Shown piece by piece: positions 33,415 to 43,772 of a DNA stretch of 46,567 nucleotides. This DNA comes from Pseudomonadales bacterium. GTDB taxonomy: Bacteria; Pseudomonadota; Gammaproteobacteria; Pseudomonadales; Ketobacteraceae. Numbering within the stretch: position 1 is the first letter of the stretch; each line of letters opens with the position of its first letter. The translations under genes and the position numbers were made by a program. Under the pieces are notes generated by a model. That model worked only from the letters and a program-made list of their open reading frames with translations. It made no database searches and had not been told where the DNA came from. The stretch is taken from positions 1 to 46,567 of the forward strand of contig NZXG01000051.1 in NCBI GenBank assembly GCA_002701845.1. The letters are read 5' to 3'.

Positions 33415-34107
33415 CTAGCTGACAAGCCCCTGATTTCTGGCATGATTCATTAACTCGGTGTACACCTCATCGATCGTCATGTCAGTACTGTCGATTACGA
33501 TGGCATCCTCCGCCGGCACCAGGGGGGCCACCGGACGTGTCATATCCTGCTCATCACGCAATTGTAACGCTGCTTGAAGGTCGGCTAAATTAGCACTCAT
33601 GCCCTTATCTTGCAACTGTTTGAAGCGCCTTTGGGCCCGCTCCTCCACGCTGGCGGTGAGAAACAGTTTCAATTGGGCGTCGGGAAACACCACGGTGCCC
33701 ATATCCCGGCCGTCCGCCACCAGCCCCGGCTCCTGCCGGAAATCGTGCTGCCGCTGCAACAACCCCGCCCGCACGCTGGGCAGCGCCGCCACCGCCGAGG
33801 CATCCCGACCCACGTCCTCGGCCCGGATATCCCGGGTCACGGTGTCCCCTTCCAGCACCACCCGGGGCGGCTGTTCCGGGTCTTCCACCAGGAACTGCAC
33901 GTCCATATTCTGCGCCAGAATCTGCAGGCTTTCCTCGTTTTCCAGGGGCACCCCATGGTTGCGGGCCGCCAGGGCCACCAGCCGGTACAGGGCGCCACTG
34001 TCCAACAGGTGCCAGCCCAGGGCCTTGGCCACCTTCTGCGCTATGGTACCTTTGCCCGAGCCGCTGGGTCCGTCAATGGTAATAGTGGGGGCGAGTCGCT
34101 TATTCAT
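33415..34107 (-). CDS. cmk: Cytidylate kinase
   Basis: A 230-residue (d)CMP kinase recycling CMP and dCMP to diphosphates. The P-loop [13 protein letters not shown] (residues 9-21), [13 protein letters not shown] and the CMP-binding region [17 protein letters not shown] are present. The length equals the E. coli enzyme. Its start overlaps the end of the tyrA/aroA fusion by eight bases. It stands between that gene and rpsA, as in Pseudomonas and, apart from the fusion, in E. coli (aroA-cmk-rpsA). Confidence 0.97.
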   Translation of the reverse strand: MNKRLAPTITIDGPSGSGKGTIAQKVAKALGWHLLDSGALYRLVALAARNHGVPLENEESLQILAQNMDVQFLVEDPEQPPRVVLEGDTVTRDIRAEDVGRDASAVAALPSVRAGLLQRQHDFRQEPGLVADGRDMGTVVFPDAQLKLFLTASVEERAQRRFKQLQDKGMSANLADLQAALQLRDEQDMTRPVAPLVPAEDAIVIDSTDMTIDEVYTELMNHARNQGLVS

Positions 34108-36361
34108 GAGGCCCTCCTGCTTCAGCCAAGTCCAGCTTCATACCGACTTTCCGTGACAATTCCACGAAATTGGGGAACGATGTGGCCACATTAGCACAGT
34201 TACTGATCTGAATGTCGCCGCTTGCCCGCAACGCCGCCACCGCAAAGGCCATGGCGATACGGTGATCCCCGTGGCTGTCCACGCGGCCGCCGCCCAGGGT
34301 GCCCCCTTCAATACTGATCCCGTCCGGGGTGGGGTCGGCGCTAATCCCCAGGGTTTGCAATCCGTCAGCCATCACCTGGATGCGGTCGCTTTCCTTCACC
34401 CGCAGCTCCTCCGCCCCGGTGAGCACCGTGCGGCCCCGGGCGCAGGCCGCCGCCACGAACAATACCGGGAATTCATCGATGGCCAGGGGCACCTGATCCT
34501 GCGGGATATGAATACCCTTGAGGGGGGCATGCCGCACCTGGATATCCGCCACCGGTTCGCCCCCCACCTTACGTTCGTTATGAATCTGCAGATCCGCACC
34601 CATGGCCCGCAGAATATTGATCACGCCGATGCGGGTGGGGTTAATGCCCACATGTTCCAGGGTCAGATCCGACCCCGGCGTTATACTGGCGGCCACCATA
34701 AAGAAAGCCGCGGAGGAGATATCCGCCGGCACGTCGATGGTGGTGGCCGTAAGACCGCCGCCACCCACCAGGGTGATTTTATTGCCTTCCGTGGTTACCG
34801 GATAGCCAAAGCCCCGCAACATTCGCTCGGTGTGATCCCGGGTGGGTGCAGGCTCGATGACGCTGGTGACCCCTTCCGCGTACAGGCCCGCCAGCAGAAT
34901 ACAGGATTTCACCTGGGCGCTGGCCATGGGCATGGTGTATTCAATGCCGGTCAGGGTCTGGCCGCCGGCCACTTTCAGCGGTGGCGTGCCGTCGGCGCTG
35001 GTTTCCACGCTGGCCCCCATCTGCTCCAGGGGCCGGGTGATGCGTTGCATGGGCCGGCGGGACAGGGATTCGTCCCCGGTGAGTTCCACCGGGAAGCGCT
35101 GAGCCGCCATCAGGCCCGCCAGCAGGCGCATGGAGGTGCCACTGTTGCCCAGATAAAGCGGGCCATGGGGCGGCTGCAGACCCTGCATGCCCACCCCATA
35201 GATTTTCACATGACCATTGTTGGGGCCCTCGATGGTGACCCCCAGATCGCGGAATGCCTGCAGAGTGGCGAGGCTGTCCTCCCCCTCCAGGAAACCGAAC
35301 ACCTCGGTCTGACCCTCCGCCAGAGCGCCCAACATAATGGCCCGGTGAGAGACCGACTTGTCACCGGGCACCCGGATCGAGCCCTGCACGCTGCCGCCCG
35401 GGTGGGCGGTAAATACCATGTTGTTATCCGTCATAGTTCCACTGTATGCCCGCTTGGCTAGCATTTTGGTGAAGTGGTCCCGGGCCACCTTGGCCCGGGT
35501 CATAATGCCTAAAATGGCCTCGGAATCCTGCTGCTCCACCGCCTGCTGAAAGCCGGTTAATCCACGCTGGAAATGACCGATCACATCCAGGATGGCCTGC
35601 CGGTTGGCGATGAAAATATCATGCCACATGGTGGGATCACTGGAGGCGATGCGGGTGAAATCCCGAAAACCGCCGGCAGCGTACCGGAATATCTCCTGAT
35701 TTTCATCCTCTTTGGCCAGGGTATCCACCAGGGAGAACGCCAGCAGGTGTGGCAGGTGACTGGTGGCGGCCAGTACCGCGTCATGCCGCGCCACCTCCAT
35801 GGTCAGCACCTCGGCCCCCATGCCCTGCCAGGTTCGGGCCACCCGGTCCAGGGCAAAGTCCGCGGTCTGGGCCAGGGGGGTAAGGATGACTTTATGCCGC
35901 TGATAAAGGTCGGCCCGGGCGGCCCCCACCCCACTGCGCTCGGAGCCGGCGATGGGATGGCCGGGTACAAACCAGGGGGGAACTTCGCCGAACACCTGCC
36001 GCGCCGCCGCCACCACATTGCCTTTCACGCTGCCGGCATCGGTCACCACGGTGGCACCATCCAGCCCCGGCGCCATGGCCCGCAGCAACGTCTCGGTGAC
36101 GCCGATGGGAGCCGCCAGCAGCACCAGGTCCGCCCCCTGCACCGCCACCGCGGGGTCGGCTTCAGCCCGGTCAATGACCCCCATGGCCAGACCCTGCTCC
36201 AGGGTGGCGGTGGAGCGGCTGCAGCCCACCACCTCATGACACAGGCCATTGGCCTTCAGGCCCAGGGCAAAGGAGCCACCAATCAGTCCCAGCCCCACCA
36301 CCACGACGCGATCCAGGGGGTTGGCCGGATGGGTGGAAGCCGCCATCATGAACTCAGACAT
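34100..36361 (-). CDS. Bifunctional prephenate dehydrogenase / EPSP synthase (TyrA-AroA fusion)
   Basis: A 753-residue fusion. Residues about 15-300 are prephenate/arogenate dehydrogenase (NAD motif [35 protein letters not shown]). Residues about 318-745 are 3-phosphoshikimate 1-carboxyvinyltransferase ([62 protein letters not shown]). It joins the shikimate step to tyrosine synthesis. This fusion is typical of Pseudomonas and relatives. The AroA half resembles class II-like EPSP synthases overall, but the Gly in LGNSGTSMR is kept. It overlaps hisC by 16 bases; an internal ATG at 36349 would give a 4-base ATGA overlap instead. Confidence 0.96.
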   Translation of the reverse strand: MSEFMMAASTHPANPLDRVVVVGLGLIGGSFALGLKANGLCHEVVGCSRSTATLEQGLAMGVIDRAEADPAVAVQGADLVLLAAPIGVTETLLRAMAPGLDGATVVTDAGSVKGNVVAAARQVFGEVPPWFVPGHPIAGSERSGVGAARADLYQRHKVILTPLAQTADFALDRVARTWQGMGAEVLTMEVARHDAVLAATSHLPHLLAFSLVDTLAKEDENQEIFRYAAGGFRDFTRIASSDPTMWHDIFIANRQAILDVIGHFQRGLTGFQQAVEQQDSEAILGIMTRAKVARDHFTKMLAKRAYSGTMTDNNMVFTAHPGGSVQGSIRVPGDKSVSHRAIMLGALAEGQTEVFGFLEGEDSLATLQAFRDLGVTIEGPNNGHVKIYGVGMQGLQPPHGPLYLGNSGTSMRLLAGLMAAQRFPVELTGDESLSRRPMQRITRPLEQMGASVETSADGTPPLKVAGGQTLTGIEYTMPMASAQVKSCILLAGLYAEGVTSVIEPAPTRDHTERMLRGFGYPVTTEGNKITLVGGGGLTATTIDVPADISSAAFFMVAASITPGSDLTLEHVGINPTRIGVINILRAMGADLQIHNERKVGGEPVADIQVRHAPLKGIHIPQDQVPLAIDEFPVLFVAAACARGRTVLTGAEELRVKESDRIQVMADGLQTLGISADPTPDGISIEGGTLGGGRVDSHGDHRIAMAFAVAALRASGDIQISNCANVATSFPNFVELSRKVGMKLDLAEAGGPHE

Positions 36362-37455
36362 TGTTCCAGGGCTTCCAGGCAGCGCTGGTTCTCCTGGGGC
36401 AGGCCAATACTGATGCGCAGGGATCGGGGCAGACCGTAATTGGCCAGAGGCCGCACGATTACACCCTGCTCCAGCAATTGCTGATAGACCGGACCGGCGT
36501 CATTGGCAAAGTGCACGGTGACAAAATTGCCCGCCGAGGGAATGTAATCCAGACCCAGGCGCCGGAAGCCGGCCACATATTGTTCCATACCCTGGTGATT
36601 AAGCGCCCGGCTGCGTTGCAGATAGTCCTGATCCCCCAGCGCCGCCTGCGCCGCCGCCAGGGCCACGGAATCCACATTGAAGGGTTGCCGCACCCGGTTT
36701 AACAGATCCGCCACCTGGGGGTGAGACAGACTGTAGCCCACCCGCAGGGCCGCCAGGCCATAGGCTTTGGAGAAGGTGCGAGTAACCAACAGGTTGGGAT
36801 AATCCGCCAGATAATTCAGGCCGTTGAGAGGATCGTCCATCTCCGCGCCGGTGTATTCAATGTAGGCTTCATCCAACACCACCAGTACCGACTCCGGCAC
36901 CTGACGAATAAAAGACTCCCACTGCCCCCGGCCAAAAGCGGTGCCGGTGGGATTGTTGGGGTTGGCGATGAACACCACTTTAGTGCGGGGACCGATGGCG
37001 CGGGCCATGGCATCCAGATCATGGCCGTAGTCACGGGCCGGAGTCACTACCCCGGTGGCACCACAGGCCTGAGTGGCAATGGGGTAGACCGCAAACGCAA
37101 ATTCAGAAAACACCGCCTCGTCCCCGGGGCCGAGAAAGGCCCGGGCCACCAGGTCCAACACATCATTGGAGCCATTGCCCAGGGTGATGGTATCGCTGGT
37201 TACACCGAGATGGTCCGAAAGCGCCTGTTTGAGCCGGAACCCATTGCCATCCGGGTAGCGGCTGAGTTCCGGTAGCACCCGCTCCACCGCCCGCAGCACC
37301 GCCGTGCCGGGCCCCAGGGGATTCTCGTTGCTGGCGAGCTTGACGATATTGCGGATGCCCAGCTCCCGTTCCAGCTCCTCGATGGGTTTACCCGGCACAT
37401 AGGGGGTCAGCCTCTGCACACCGGGGCACGCCCGACTCAGAAAATCACAACTCAT
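36346..37455 (-). CDS. hisC: Histidinol-phosphate aminotransferase
   Basis: A 369-residue fold-type I PLP aminotransferase. The PLP lysine lies in RTFSKAYGLAALRVGYSL, and the NPNNPTG loop, DEAYIEY and YGLPRSLRIS are present. It converts imidazole-acetol phosphate to histidinol phosphate. In this cluster the paralogue (HisC2 in Pseudomonas) sits between pheA and tyrA/aroA and probably also transaminates aromatic keto acids. It begins one base after the pheA stop. Confidence 0.95.
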   Translation of the reverse strand: MSCDFLSRACPGVQRLTPYVPGKPIEELERELGIRNIVKLASNENPLGPGTAVLRAVERVLPELSRYPDGNGFRLKQALSDHLGVTSDTITLGNGSNDVLDLVARAFLGPGDEAVFSEFAFAVYPIATQACGATGVVTPARDYGHDLDAMARAIGPRTKVVFIANPNNPTGTAFGRGQWESFIRQVPESVLVVLDEAYIEYTGAEMDDPLNGLNYLADYPNLLVTRTFSKAYGLAALRVGYSLSHPQVADLLNRVRQPFNVDSVALAAAQAALGDQDYLQRSRALNHQGMEQYVAGFRRLGLDYIPSAGNFVTVHFANDAGPVYQQLLEQGVIVRPLANYGLPRSLRISIGLPQENQRCLEALEQCLSS

Positions 37456-37456
37456 T

Positions 37457-38557
37457 TCACATCACCGCTCTGGGGTAGGAACCCAAACGTTTTACGTAAA
37501 CCGCCATGGCCTCCACCCGCTGCAGGGCCACGGCAATGCCCTGATCCTGTTCATGACCTTCAAAATCAATAAAAAACAGATAGGTCCAGGAGCCATCCCG
37601 GGCGGGACGGGTTTCCACCCGGGTCAGCATAATGCCGGCGTCGTGAAACGGGGCCAGCAGCTCATAGAGTGCACCGGGTTTGTTCTTCATGGAGACAATG
37701 ATCGAGGTCTTGTCGTCGCCGGAAGCCGGCACCCGCTCCCGCCCCACAATCAAAAAGCGGGTGGTGTTATGGGGGTTATCCTCAATATTGGAGGCCAGCA
37801 CTTTGAGATCATACATTTCCGCCGCCACCTCGCCGGCAATGGCCGCCGCATTCCACTCGCTCTGCATGCGGCGGGCGGCATCGGCGTTGCTGCTCACCGG
37901 GACCCGGTCCGCGGTGGGGTAATTGGCGTCCAGCCACTGCCGGCACTGGGCCAGGGACTGCTGGTGGGAATAGATCCGGGTAATGGCATCGGACCGGGTA
38001 TTCTGCCCCACCATCAGGTGGTGGTGAATCCGCAGCTCCACCTCGCCGCAAATGGTGACCCGGGAGTGGATAAAGGAATCCAGGGTGGTGTTCACCACCC
38101 CTTCGGTGGAGTTTTCCACCGGCACCACCCCGTAATGGGCGTGACCGGCCTCCACCTCGCGGAATACTTCATCGATGGTGGCCATGGGTGAGGTAATCAC
38201 CCCGTGACCAAAGTGCTTTTGCGCCGCCGCCTGGGTGAAGGTGCCCTCCGGCCCCAGAAAAGCGATGGTCATGGGTTCTTCCAGGGCCAGACAGGCGGAC
38301 ATGATTTCCCGAAACAGCCGGGCCATGGCTTCCTGATGCAGGGGGCCGGTGTTGCGTTCCATCACCCGCCGCAGCACCTGGGCCTCCCGTTCCGGACGAT
38401 AGAATACCACCGGTTCCCCGGCATCTTTGGCGGCCTGCTTCACCCGGGCCACATCCTGGGCCCGCCGCGCCCGTTCGCTGATCAATTCCTGGATCTGCTG
38501 ATCCAGGGTATCGATATCCTGGCGCAGACTTTCCAGGCTGGGTTTGGAATCGGACAT
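37457..38557 (-). CDS. pheA: Chorismate mutase / prephenate dehydratase (P-protein)
   Basis: A 366-residue bifunctional enzyme for phenylalanine synthesis. AroQ chorismate mutase occupies about residues 5-90 (RQDIDTLDQQIQELISERA). The prephenate dehydratase domain is about 95-275 (AFLGPEGTFTQAAA, VVPVENSTEGVV, and TRFLIVG with the catalytic Thr-Arg-Phe). A C-terminal ACT domain (SIIVSMKNKPGALYELLAPF, then ETRPARDGSWTYLFFID) should give feedback inhibition by phenylalanine. All parts are intact. It starts nine bases after the serC stop. Confidence 0.97.
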   Translation of the reverse strand: MSDSKPSLESLRQDIDTLDQQIQELISERARRAQDVARVKQAAKDAGEPVVFYRPEREAQVLRRVMERNTGPLHQEAMARLFREIMSACLALEEPMTIAFLGPEGTFTQAAAQKHFGHGVITSPMATIDEVFREVEAGHAHYGVVPVENSTEGVVNTTLDSFIHSRVTICGEVELRIHHHLMVGQNTRSDAITRIYSHQQSLAQCRQWLDANYPTADRVPVSSNADAARRMQSEWNAAAIAGEVAAEMYDLKVLASNIEDNPHNTTRFLIVGRERVPASGDDKTSIIVSMKNKPGALYELLAPFHDAGIMLTRVETRPARDGSWTYLFFIDFEGHEQDQGIAVALQRVEAMAVYVKRLGSYPRAVM

Positions 38558-38565
38558 GACTTTGC

Positions 38566-39645
38566 TTAACCCCTCGCTTGCGCAAAATCCGTCATAAATT
38601 CAATCAGTGCATCCACGGCCGCCATGGGCACCGCATTGTAGAGGCTGGCGCGCATGCCGCCGACACTGCGGTGCCCCTTGAGATTGAGCAGGCCACGGGC
38701 ATCCGCCTGCCGCAGGAATTCGTTATCCAGCGCGGCATCCGCCAGGGTAAAAGGCACGTTCATGCGCGAGCGATTGCGGACCGCCACCGGGTTGGCGTAA
38801 AAATCACTGTTGTCGATGTACTGGTACAGTTTGTCCGCTTTGGCCCGGTTCAGGGCCGCCATGGCATCCAACCCACCCTGCTGTTTCAACCACTGGAACA
38901 CCAGCCCCGCCAGATACCAGGCGAAGGTGGGCGGGGTGTTGTACATGGAACCGTTGTCCGCGTGCACCTGGTAATCCATCATGGTGGGGGTGGCGGGAAT
39001 GGCCCGCCCCAGCAAATCCTCCCGGGCTATCACCACGGTGATCCCCGCCGGCCCGATATTCTTCTGGGCACCAGCATAAATCACGCCAAAACGGCTGACG
39101 TCCAGTGGCTCGGACAAAATACTGGAGGACAGATCCACCACCAGGGGCACATCCACCTGGGGAATAAAGTCGAACTCCACGCCGCCGATGGTTTCGTTGG
39201 GGGTGTAATGCAGATAGGCGGCGTTGTCACTAAGCTGCCATTGCTCAAAGGGCGGCACCTGACTGAAGTTGTCAGCCTGGCTGCTGGCGGCCACATGCAC
39301 GTTACAATACTTCTGCGCCTCTTTGATGGCTTTGCTGGACCACTGCCCGGTATTCACATAATCGGCGGAGTGGGTTTTGCCCGACAGGTTAAGGGGCACC
39401 ATGGCAAACTGGGCGCTGGCCCCCCCCTGCAGGAACAACACCCGGTAGTTGTCAGGTATGGCCAACAGATCCCGCAGGTCCTGCTCCGCCCGCTCCGCCA
39501 TGGCCACCACTTCATCGGAGCGGTGGCTCATTTCCATCACCGACAGGCCCCGCCCCTGGTAATCCAGCAGCTCCGCCTGGGCCTGTTCCAGTACCGCTTC
39601 GGGCAACGCGGCGGGGCCGGCACAAAAGTTATAGGCGCGGGTCAT
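38566..39645 (-). CDS. serC: Phosphoserine aminotransferase
   Basis: A 359-residue PLP aminotransferase making 3-phosphoserine, and also acting in pyridoxal phosphate synthesis. Visible are [19 protein letters not shown] at the start, the [11 protein letters not shown] phosphate-binding loop, and the PLP lysine in [14 protein letters not shown]. The family end [12 protein letters not shown] is also present. It follows gyrA by five bases on the same strand, so the two are almost certainly cotranscribed. The gyrA-serC-pheA order is that of Pseudomonas. Confidence 0.97.
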   Translation of the reverse strand: MTRAYNFCAGPAALPEAVLEQAQAELLDYQGRGLSVMEMSHRSDEVVAMAERAEQDLRDLLAIPDNYRVLFLQGGASAQFAMVPLNLSGKTHSADYVNTGQWSSKAIKEAQKYCNVHVAASSQADNFSQVPPFEQWQLSDNAAYLHYTPNETIGGVEFDFIPQVDVPLVVDLSSSILSEPLDVSRFGVIYAGAQKNIGPAGITVVIAREDLLGRAIPATPTMMDYQVHADNGSMYNTPPTFAWYLAGLVFQWLKQQGGLDAMAALNRAKADKLYQYIDNSDFYANPVAVRNRSRMNVPFTLADAALDNEFLRQADARGLLNLKGHRSVGGMRASLYNAVPMAAVDALIEFMTDFAQARG

Positions 39646-39650
39646 GGCGG

Positions 39651-42350
39651 TTATGGTTCCTCATCATCAGAAGCCCCGTGGTCGGTACCCCCGGAGTCGG
39701 TACCCCCGGCGTCGGACTCGCCGGAATCCGGCCCTTGGGGCTGCCCGGGATCGGCCTGGCCGTCCAGCTCGGCAGGCAGGTCCGGCAAATCGGCATTTTC
39801 CAGCACCTCTGCCTCGTCTTCCAGTTCGGCAATGCGCTCCACACCCACCAGCCGTTCATCGTCCCCCAGGCGGATCAGCCTGACCCCCTGGGTGTCGCGC
39901 CCCTGGACGGAGACCTCATCCACCCGGGTACGCACCAGGGTACCCTGGTTGGAAATCAGCATGATTTCGTCGCTGTCGGTCACCTGCACCGCACTCAGCA
40001 GGGCCCCGTTACGTTCACTGCAGCGCATGGCAATAATACCCTTGCCGCCACGCCCCTTGGTGGGAAAATCCTCCACGGCCGTGCGTTTGCCGTAGCCGTT
40101 GACGCTGGCGGACAACACCTGATGCCCCGCCTGCGGCACGATGAGCGAGATCAGATCCGCCCCTGGCGGCAGATTCACCCCCCGCACACCGCGGGCGGTA
40201 CGACCCATGGCCCGCACACTGGCCTCGGCGAAACGCACCGCCTTGCCCTCGGAGGTGAACAGCATGATGTCCTGCTCGCCGTCGGTGATATCCACACCCA
40301 CCAGCCGGTTACCCGGCTCCAGTTCGATGGCAATCAGGCCGGAGCTGCGGGGCCGGGAGAAGGCATCCACCGCCACTTTCTTCACCGTGCCGTTGCTGGT
40401 GGCCATAAAGATAAACTTGCCCGCCTCGTAATCCCGCAGGGGCAGGATGGCGGTGATTTTTTCGTCCTCCCCCAGGGGCAGCAGATTGACGATGGGCCGG
40501 CCCCGGGACTGCCGCCCGGCCTGGGGAATCTGATACACCTTGAGCCAGTATACCTTGCCCTGATTGCTAAAACAGAGAATGGTGTCATGACTGCTGGTGA
40601 CCAGCAGCCGTTCCACGTAATCCTCGTCTTTCACCGAGGCGGCGGCCTTGCCCCGGCCGCCCCGCTTCTGGGCCTGATAGTTGGCAATGGGCTGGGTCTT
40701 GGCGTAGCCGCCGTGGGACAAAGTCACCACCAGGGTCTCTTCCGGAATCAGATCCTCGTTGGTCAGGTCCATGCGGGAGGCGACGATTTCGGTACGGCGC
40801 TGGTCGGCATACTGTTGCCGCACTTCCACCAACTCGTCCCGGATTACCTGCATCAGTAGTTCCGGGTCCGCCAGAATCGCCATCAACTCGCGAATCAGAT
40901 CCAGTTTTTCCTGATATTCCTGCAGCAGCTTGTCGGTTTCCAGGCCGGTGAGGCGGTGCAACCGCATGTCGAGGATTTCCTTGGCCTGCACGGCGGACAG
41001 ATAGTACAGCCCATCATCCCCCAGACCGAAGCGGGGATCGATGTCATCCGGCCGGCAGGCATCGGGGCCCCCGGCCCGCTCCAGCATGTCCAGCACATTG
41101 CCGGGTTGCCAGCCGCGCCCCATCAGCCCCTGCTCGGCCTCCGCCCGGCTGGGGGAGGCTTTGATCAGTTCGATCACCGGGTCGATATTGGCCAGCGCCA
41201 CCGCCAGACCTTCCAGCACATGGCCCCGCTCCCGGGCCTTGCGCAGGTCGTAAACGGTACGCCGGGTCACCACTTCCCGCCGGTGACGGATAAAGGCCTC
41301 AATAATGCCTTTCAGGTTCAGCAGGCGGGGCTGGCCATCTACCAAGGCCACCATATTGATGCCGAACACGGACTCCAGCTGGGTCTGGGAATAGAGGTTG
41401 TTCAGCAGCACCTCGGCGTTATCAACACGGCGCACCTCGATCACCACCCGGATACCGTCCTTGTCGGACTCATCGCGAATTTCGCTGATGCCCTCCACCC
41501 GCTTTTCCTTCACCAGCTCGGCAATCTTTTCGATCAGCCGGGCCTTGTTCACAAGGTAAGGAATTTCGGTGATGATGATGGTTTCGCGGCCGTTTTTCTC
41601 GGTTTCGATGTGGGCCCGTGCGCGCATGTACATGCGGCCACGGCCGGTGCGGTAGGCCTCGATAATGCCGGAGCGGCCATTGATGATACCGTGGGTGGGC
41701 AGGTCCGGCCCCTGAATGTATTCCATCAGACCGTCGATATCGATGTCCGGATCATCGATACAGGCCAGGGTGCCGTCGATCACTTCGCCCAGATTATGGG
41801 GAGGTATATTGGTGGCCATGCCCACGGCGATACCGGAAGAGCCGTTGATCAATAGGTTGGGAATCCGGGTGGGCAGCACCGACGGCATCTGCTCGTTGCC
41901 ATCGTAGTTGGGGACAAAGTCCACCGTTTCTTTTTCCAGATCCGCCAGCAGGTCGTGGGCCAGCTTGGCCATGCGCACTTCGGTGTAACGCATGGCCGCC
42001 GCGTTGTCGCCGTCGATGGAACCAAAGTTGCCCTGCCCGTCCACCAGGGTGTAACGCAGGGAGAACGGCTGCGCCATCCGTACGATGGTGTCATACACCG
42101 CGGAGTCGCCGTGGGGGTGGTATTTACCGATAACGTCACCCACCACTCGGGCGGATTTCTTATAGGGCTTGTTGTAGCTGTTGCCCAACTCGTGCATGGC
42201 ATAGAGTACCCGCCGATGCACCGGTTTGAGGCCATCCCGTACGTCCGGCAACGCACGTCCCACGATGACACTCATGGCGTAGTCAAGATAGGATTGTTTG
42301 AGTTCGTCTTCGATGTTGACCGGTAGGATTTCTTTGGCTAATTCTGACAT
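39651..42350 (-). CDS. gyrA: DNA gyrase subunit A
   Basis: An 899-residue type II topoisomerase subunit. Numbering matches E. coli: Ser83 and Asp87 in [11 protein letters not shown] are the quinolone-sensitive residues, and the DNA-cleaving Tyr122 is in AAMRYTE. The GyrA box KRGGRGK that wraps DNA is present, with six beta-pinwheel blades after it. The C-terminal tail is unusually long and acidic (about the last 60 residues, rich in Asp, Gly and Ser) and is encoded by a short tandem repeat. AGGA lies seven bases before the ATG. The first gene of the gyrA-to-rpsA cluster, it has its own promoter after mtnA. Confidence 0.98.
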   Translation of the reverse strand: MSELAKEILPVNIEDELKQSYLDYAMSVIVGRALPDVRDGLKPVHRRVLYAMHELGNSYNKPYKKSARVVGDVIGKYHPHGDSAVYDTIVRMAQPFSLRYTLVDGQGNFGSIDGDNAAAMRYTEVRMAKLAHDLLADLEKETVDFVPNYDGNEQMPSVLPTRIPNLLINGSSGIAVGMATNIPPHNLGEVIDGTLACIDDPDIDIDGLMEYIQGPDLPTHGIINGRSGIIEAYRTGRGRMYMRARAHIETEKNGRETIIITEIPYLVNKARLIEKIAELVKEKRVEGISEIRDESDKDGIRVVIEVRRVDNAEVLLNNLYSQTQLESVFGINMVALVDGQPRLLNLKGIIEAFIRHRREVVTRRTVYDLRKARERGHVLEGLAVALANIDPVIELIKASPSRAEAEQGLMGRGWQPGNVLDMLERAGGPDACRPDDIDPRFGLGDDGLYYLSAVQAKEILDMRLHRLTGLETDKLLQEYQEKLDLIRELMAILADPELLMQVIRDELVEVRQQYADQRRTEIVASRMDLTNEDLIPEETLVVTLSHGGYAKTQPIANYQAQKRGGRGKAAASVKDEDYVERLLVTSSHDTILCFSNQGKVYWLKVYQIPQAGRQSRGRPIVNLLPLGEDEKITAILPLRDYEAGKFIFMATSNGTVKKVAVDAFSRPRSSGLIAIELEPGNRLVGVDITDGEQDIMLFTSEGKAVRFAEASVRAMGRTARGVRGVNLPPGADLISLIVPQAGHQVLSASVNGYGKRTAVEDFPTKGRGGKGIIAMRCSERNGALLSAVQVTDSDEIMLISNQGTLVRTRVDEVSVQGRDTQGVRLIRLGDDERLVGVERIAELEDEAEVLENADLPDLPAELDGQADPGQPQGPDSGESDAGGTDSGGTDHGASDDEEP
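39681..39725. repeat. 15-bp tandem repeat in the gyrA acidic tail
   Basis: Three consecutive 15-base units begin with GTCGG. The first two differ at only the last base (GTCGGTACCCCCGG plus A or C), and the third is diverged. On the minus strand each encodes a five-residue Gly/Ser/Thr/Asp unit of the GyrA tail. Fifteen-base units keep frame, so copy number could vary between strains without breaking the gene. Confidence 0.75.
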
Positions 42351-42375
42351 CGGGTTCCTGATCTGCTGATGACGG

Positions 42376-42408
42376 CTGTGCTCGGGCAGCGGGCCCGGTT
42401 CAGCACAG
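42376..42408 (-). promoter_or_regulatory. Nested hairpin in the gyrA leader
   Basis: CTGTGCT (42376-42382) pairs with AGCACAG (42402-42408), enclosing a smaller GGGC/GCCC stem. It lies in the gyrA 5' untranslated region about 25 bases before the ATG. No U tract follows, so it is an RNA leader structure rather than a terminator. Confidence 0.4.
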
Positions 42409-42480
42409 TGACCGGGGTTGATCTGTCGTCGTTGTTGTCATTACCCCTGACGGCTGCCTGGACCACCATTAAAGCCCGCA

Positions 42481-42489
42481 ATAATACCA
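42481..42489 (-). promoter_or_regulatory. Candidate extended -10 promoter of gyrA
   Basis: The minus strand reads TGG then TATTAT (an extended -10), followed by a GC-rich start region (TGCGGG). It would start transcription near 42474, giving a leader of about 125 bases. No good -35 is seen, as is usual for extended -10 promoters. Confidence 0.5.
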
Positions 42490-42562
42490 CAAACCGCCCT
42501 CCCGGGGCGACGAACAAAACAGCGTTTTTTGCAGAAAAATGATGCTTTTGCGGCCGGCTTCC

Positions 42563-43639
42563 TCAGTGCAGGTGAGGCGCCTCCAGCAGGCGGGCGATGG
42601 CCGCTGTGGACGGCTGCTCCACCACCCCTTTTTCGGTCACAATAGCGTCGATGAGCTGGGCCGGTGTGATGTCGAACACCGGGTTGTAAACTTCGACATT
42701 TTCCGGCGCCAGGCGCTGTCCCCGCACCGCCACCACCTCTTCCGGGCCCCGCTCCTCAATGGGAATGTCCTGACCGTTACTGAGCGCCAGGTCAAAAGTA
42801 GTGGTGGGGGCCACCACCATAAACCGCACCCCGTGATGCTTGGCCAGCACCGCCAGGTTGTAGGTGCCGATTTTGTTGGCCACGTCGCCATTGGCGGTGA
42901 TCCGGTCGGCGCCAACGATCACCCAGCTGATGCGGCCCTGCTGCATCAGGGTGGCCGCCACGGAATCGGCGATCAGGGTCACGGGAATCCGGTCCCGCAT
43001 CAGTTCCCAGGCGGTGAGCCGGGAGCCCTGCCACCAGGGCCGGGTTTCATCCGCAAACACCCGGTCGATCAGCCCCTGCTGCCAGGCGGAACGGATCACC
43101 CCCAGGGCGGTACCGTAACCGCCGGTGGCCAGGGAACCGGTGTTGCAGTGGGTGATGACGCCTTTGGCGGGTGCATTGTGGCTGCCCAGCAAGGCACTGC
43201 CCAGCCGCCCCATGGTGTGATTGGCCGCCAGGTCCTGACGGTGAATTTTTTTTGCCTCCCGCAGCAGCTGCACCACCGGGTCCTGGGTCGGGTCCAGCCC
43301 TTTCAGAGCAGTGCGCATCTGATCCAGAGCCCAGAACAGGTTCACCGCCGTGGGGCGGGAGGCCGCCAGCGCCGCCAGATCCTCCGCCAGCGCCCGCTGC
43401 CAGTTGTCCGCATCCCGCTGCCGCCGGCAGCGGGCGGCGATCACCACGCCGTAAGCCGCGGTAATCCCTATGGCCGGCGCCCCCCGCACCACCATGTTGC
43501 GGATGGAATCCACCACGGTCTCCAGGTCAGGATGTTCCAGCCAGCGTTCCTCGAGCGGCAACAGGCGCTGATCCAGCAACCATAAGGTATCATCGCGCCA
43601 TTCAATCGCACTCACTGACTGATTTTGATCCAAGGCCAT
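42563..43639 (-). CDS. mtnA: S-methyl-5-thioribose-1-phosphate isomerase
   Basis: A 358-residue enzyme converting methylthioribose 1-phosphate to methylthioribulose 1-phosphate in methionine salvage. Family signatures visible are [36 protein letters not shown] with the catalytic Cys, and [17 protein letters not shown] with the catalytic Asp. The length is normal for the family. It is divergent from mtaD, whose deaminase feeds the same pathway. Together they imply the deaminase-first route (methylthioadenosine to methylthioinosine to methylthioribose 1-phosphate) described in Pseudomonas. Confidence 0.96.
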   Translation of the reverse strand: MALDQNQSVSAIEWRDDTLWLLDQRLLPLEERWLEHPDLETVVDSIRNMVVRGAPAIGITAAYGVVIAARCRRQRDADNWQRALAEDLAALAASRPTAVNLFWALDQMRTALKGLDPTQDPVVQLLREAKKIHRQDLAANHTMGRLGSALLGSHNAPAKGVITHCNTGSLATGGYGTALGVIRSAWQQGLIDRVFADETRPWWQGSRLTAWELMRDRIPVTLIADSVAATLMQQGRISWVIVGADRITANGDVANKIGTYNLAVLAKHHGVRFMVVAPTTTFDLALSNGQDIPIEERGPEEVVAVRGQRLAPENVEVYNPVFDITPAQLIDAIVTEKGVVEQPSTAAIARLLEAPHLH

Positions 43640-43689
43640 GGCTCCCTCCTGATAACGAGGGCGTTATTATACGCGCCTCCCATTCCAGG

Positions 43690-43718
43690 CCAATGTGGCC
43701 CATTGGATTTTTCCAATG
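43690..43718. promoter_or_regulatory. Three phased half-sites between mtnA and mtaD
   Basis: CCAATG (43690-43695), CATTGG (43701-43706) and CCAATG (43713-43718) alternate in orientation at 11- and 12-base steps, so all face one side of the helix. The array is about 50 bases from each of the two divergent start codons, a natural place for one regulator to control both genes. Confidence 0.5.
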
Positions 43719-43772
43719 CTGAGTTCCAGAGTAACATGGTGCCAACGAATTCCTGCCGCCCAAGAGGTAAAG

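Noticed and set aside
34262-35461. 399-residue plus-strand open frame antisense to the aroA half
   Set aside because: A shadow of a clearly conserved gene, rich in His/Gly/Gln as typical of antisense frames in GC-rich DNA.
38578-40859. Long plus-strand open frames antisense to serC and gyrA
   Set aside because: Same composition artefact; no start signals and no family resemblance.
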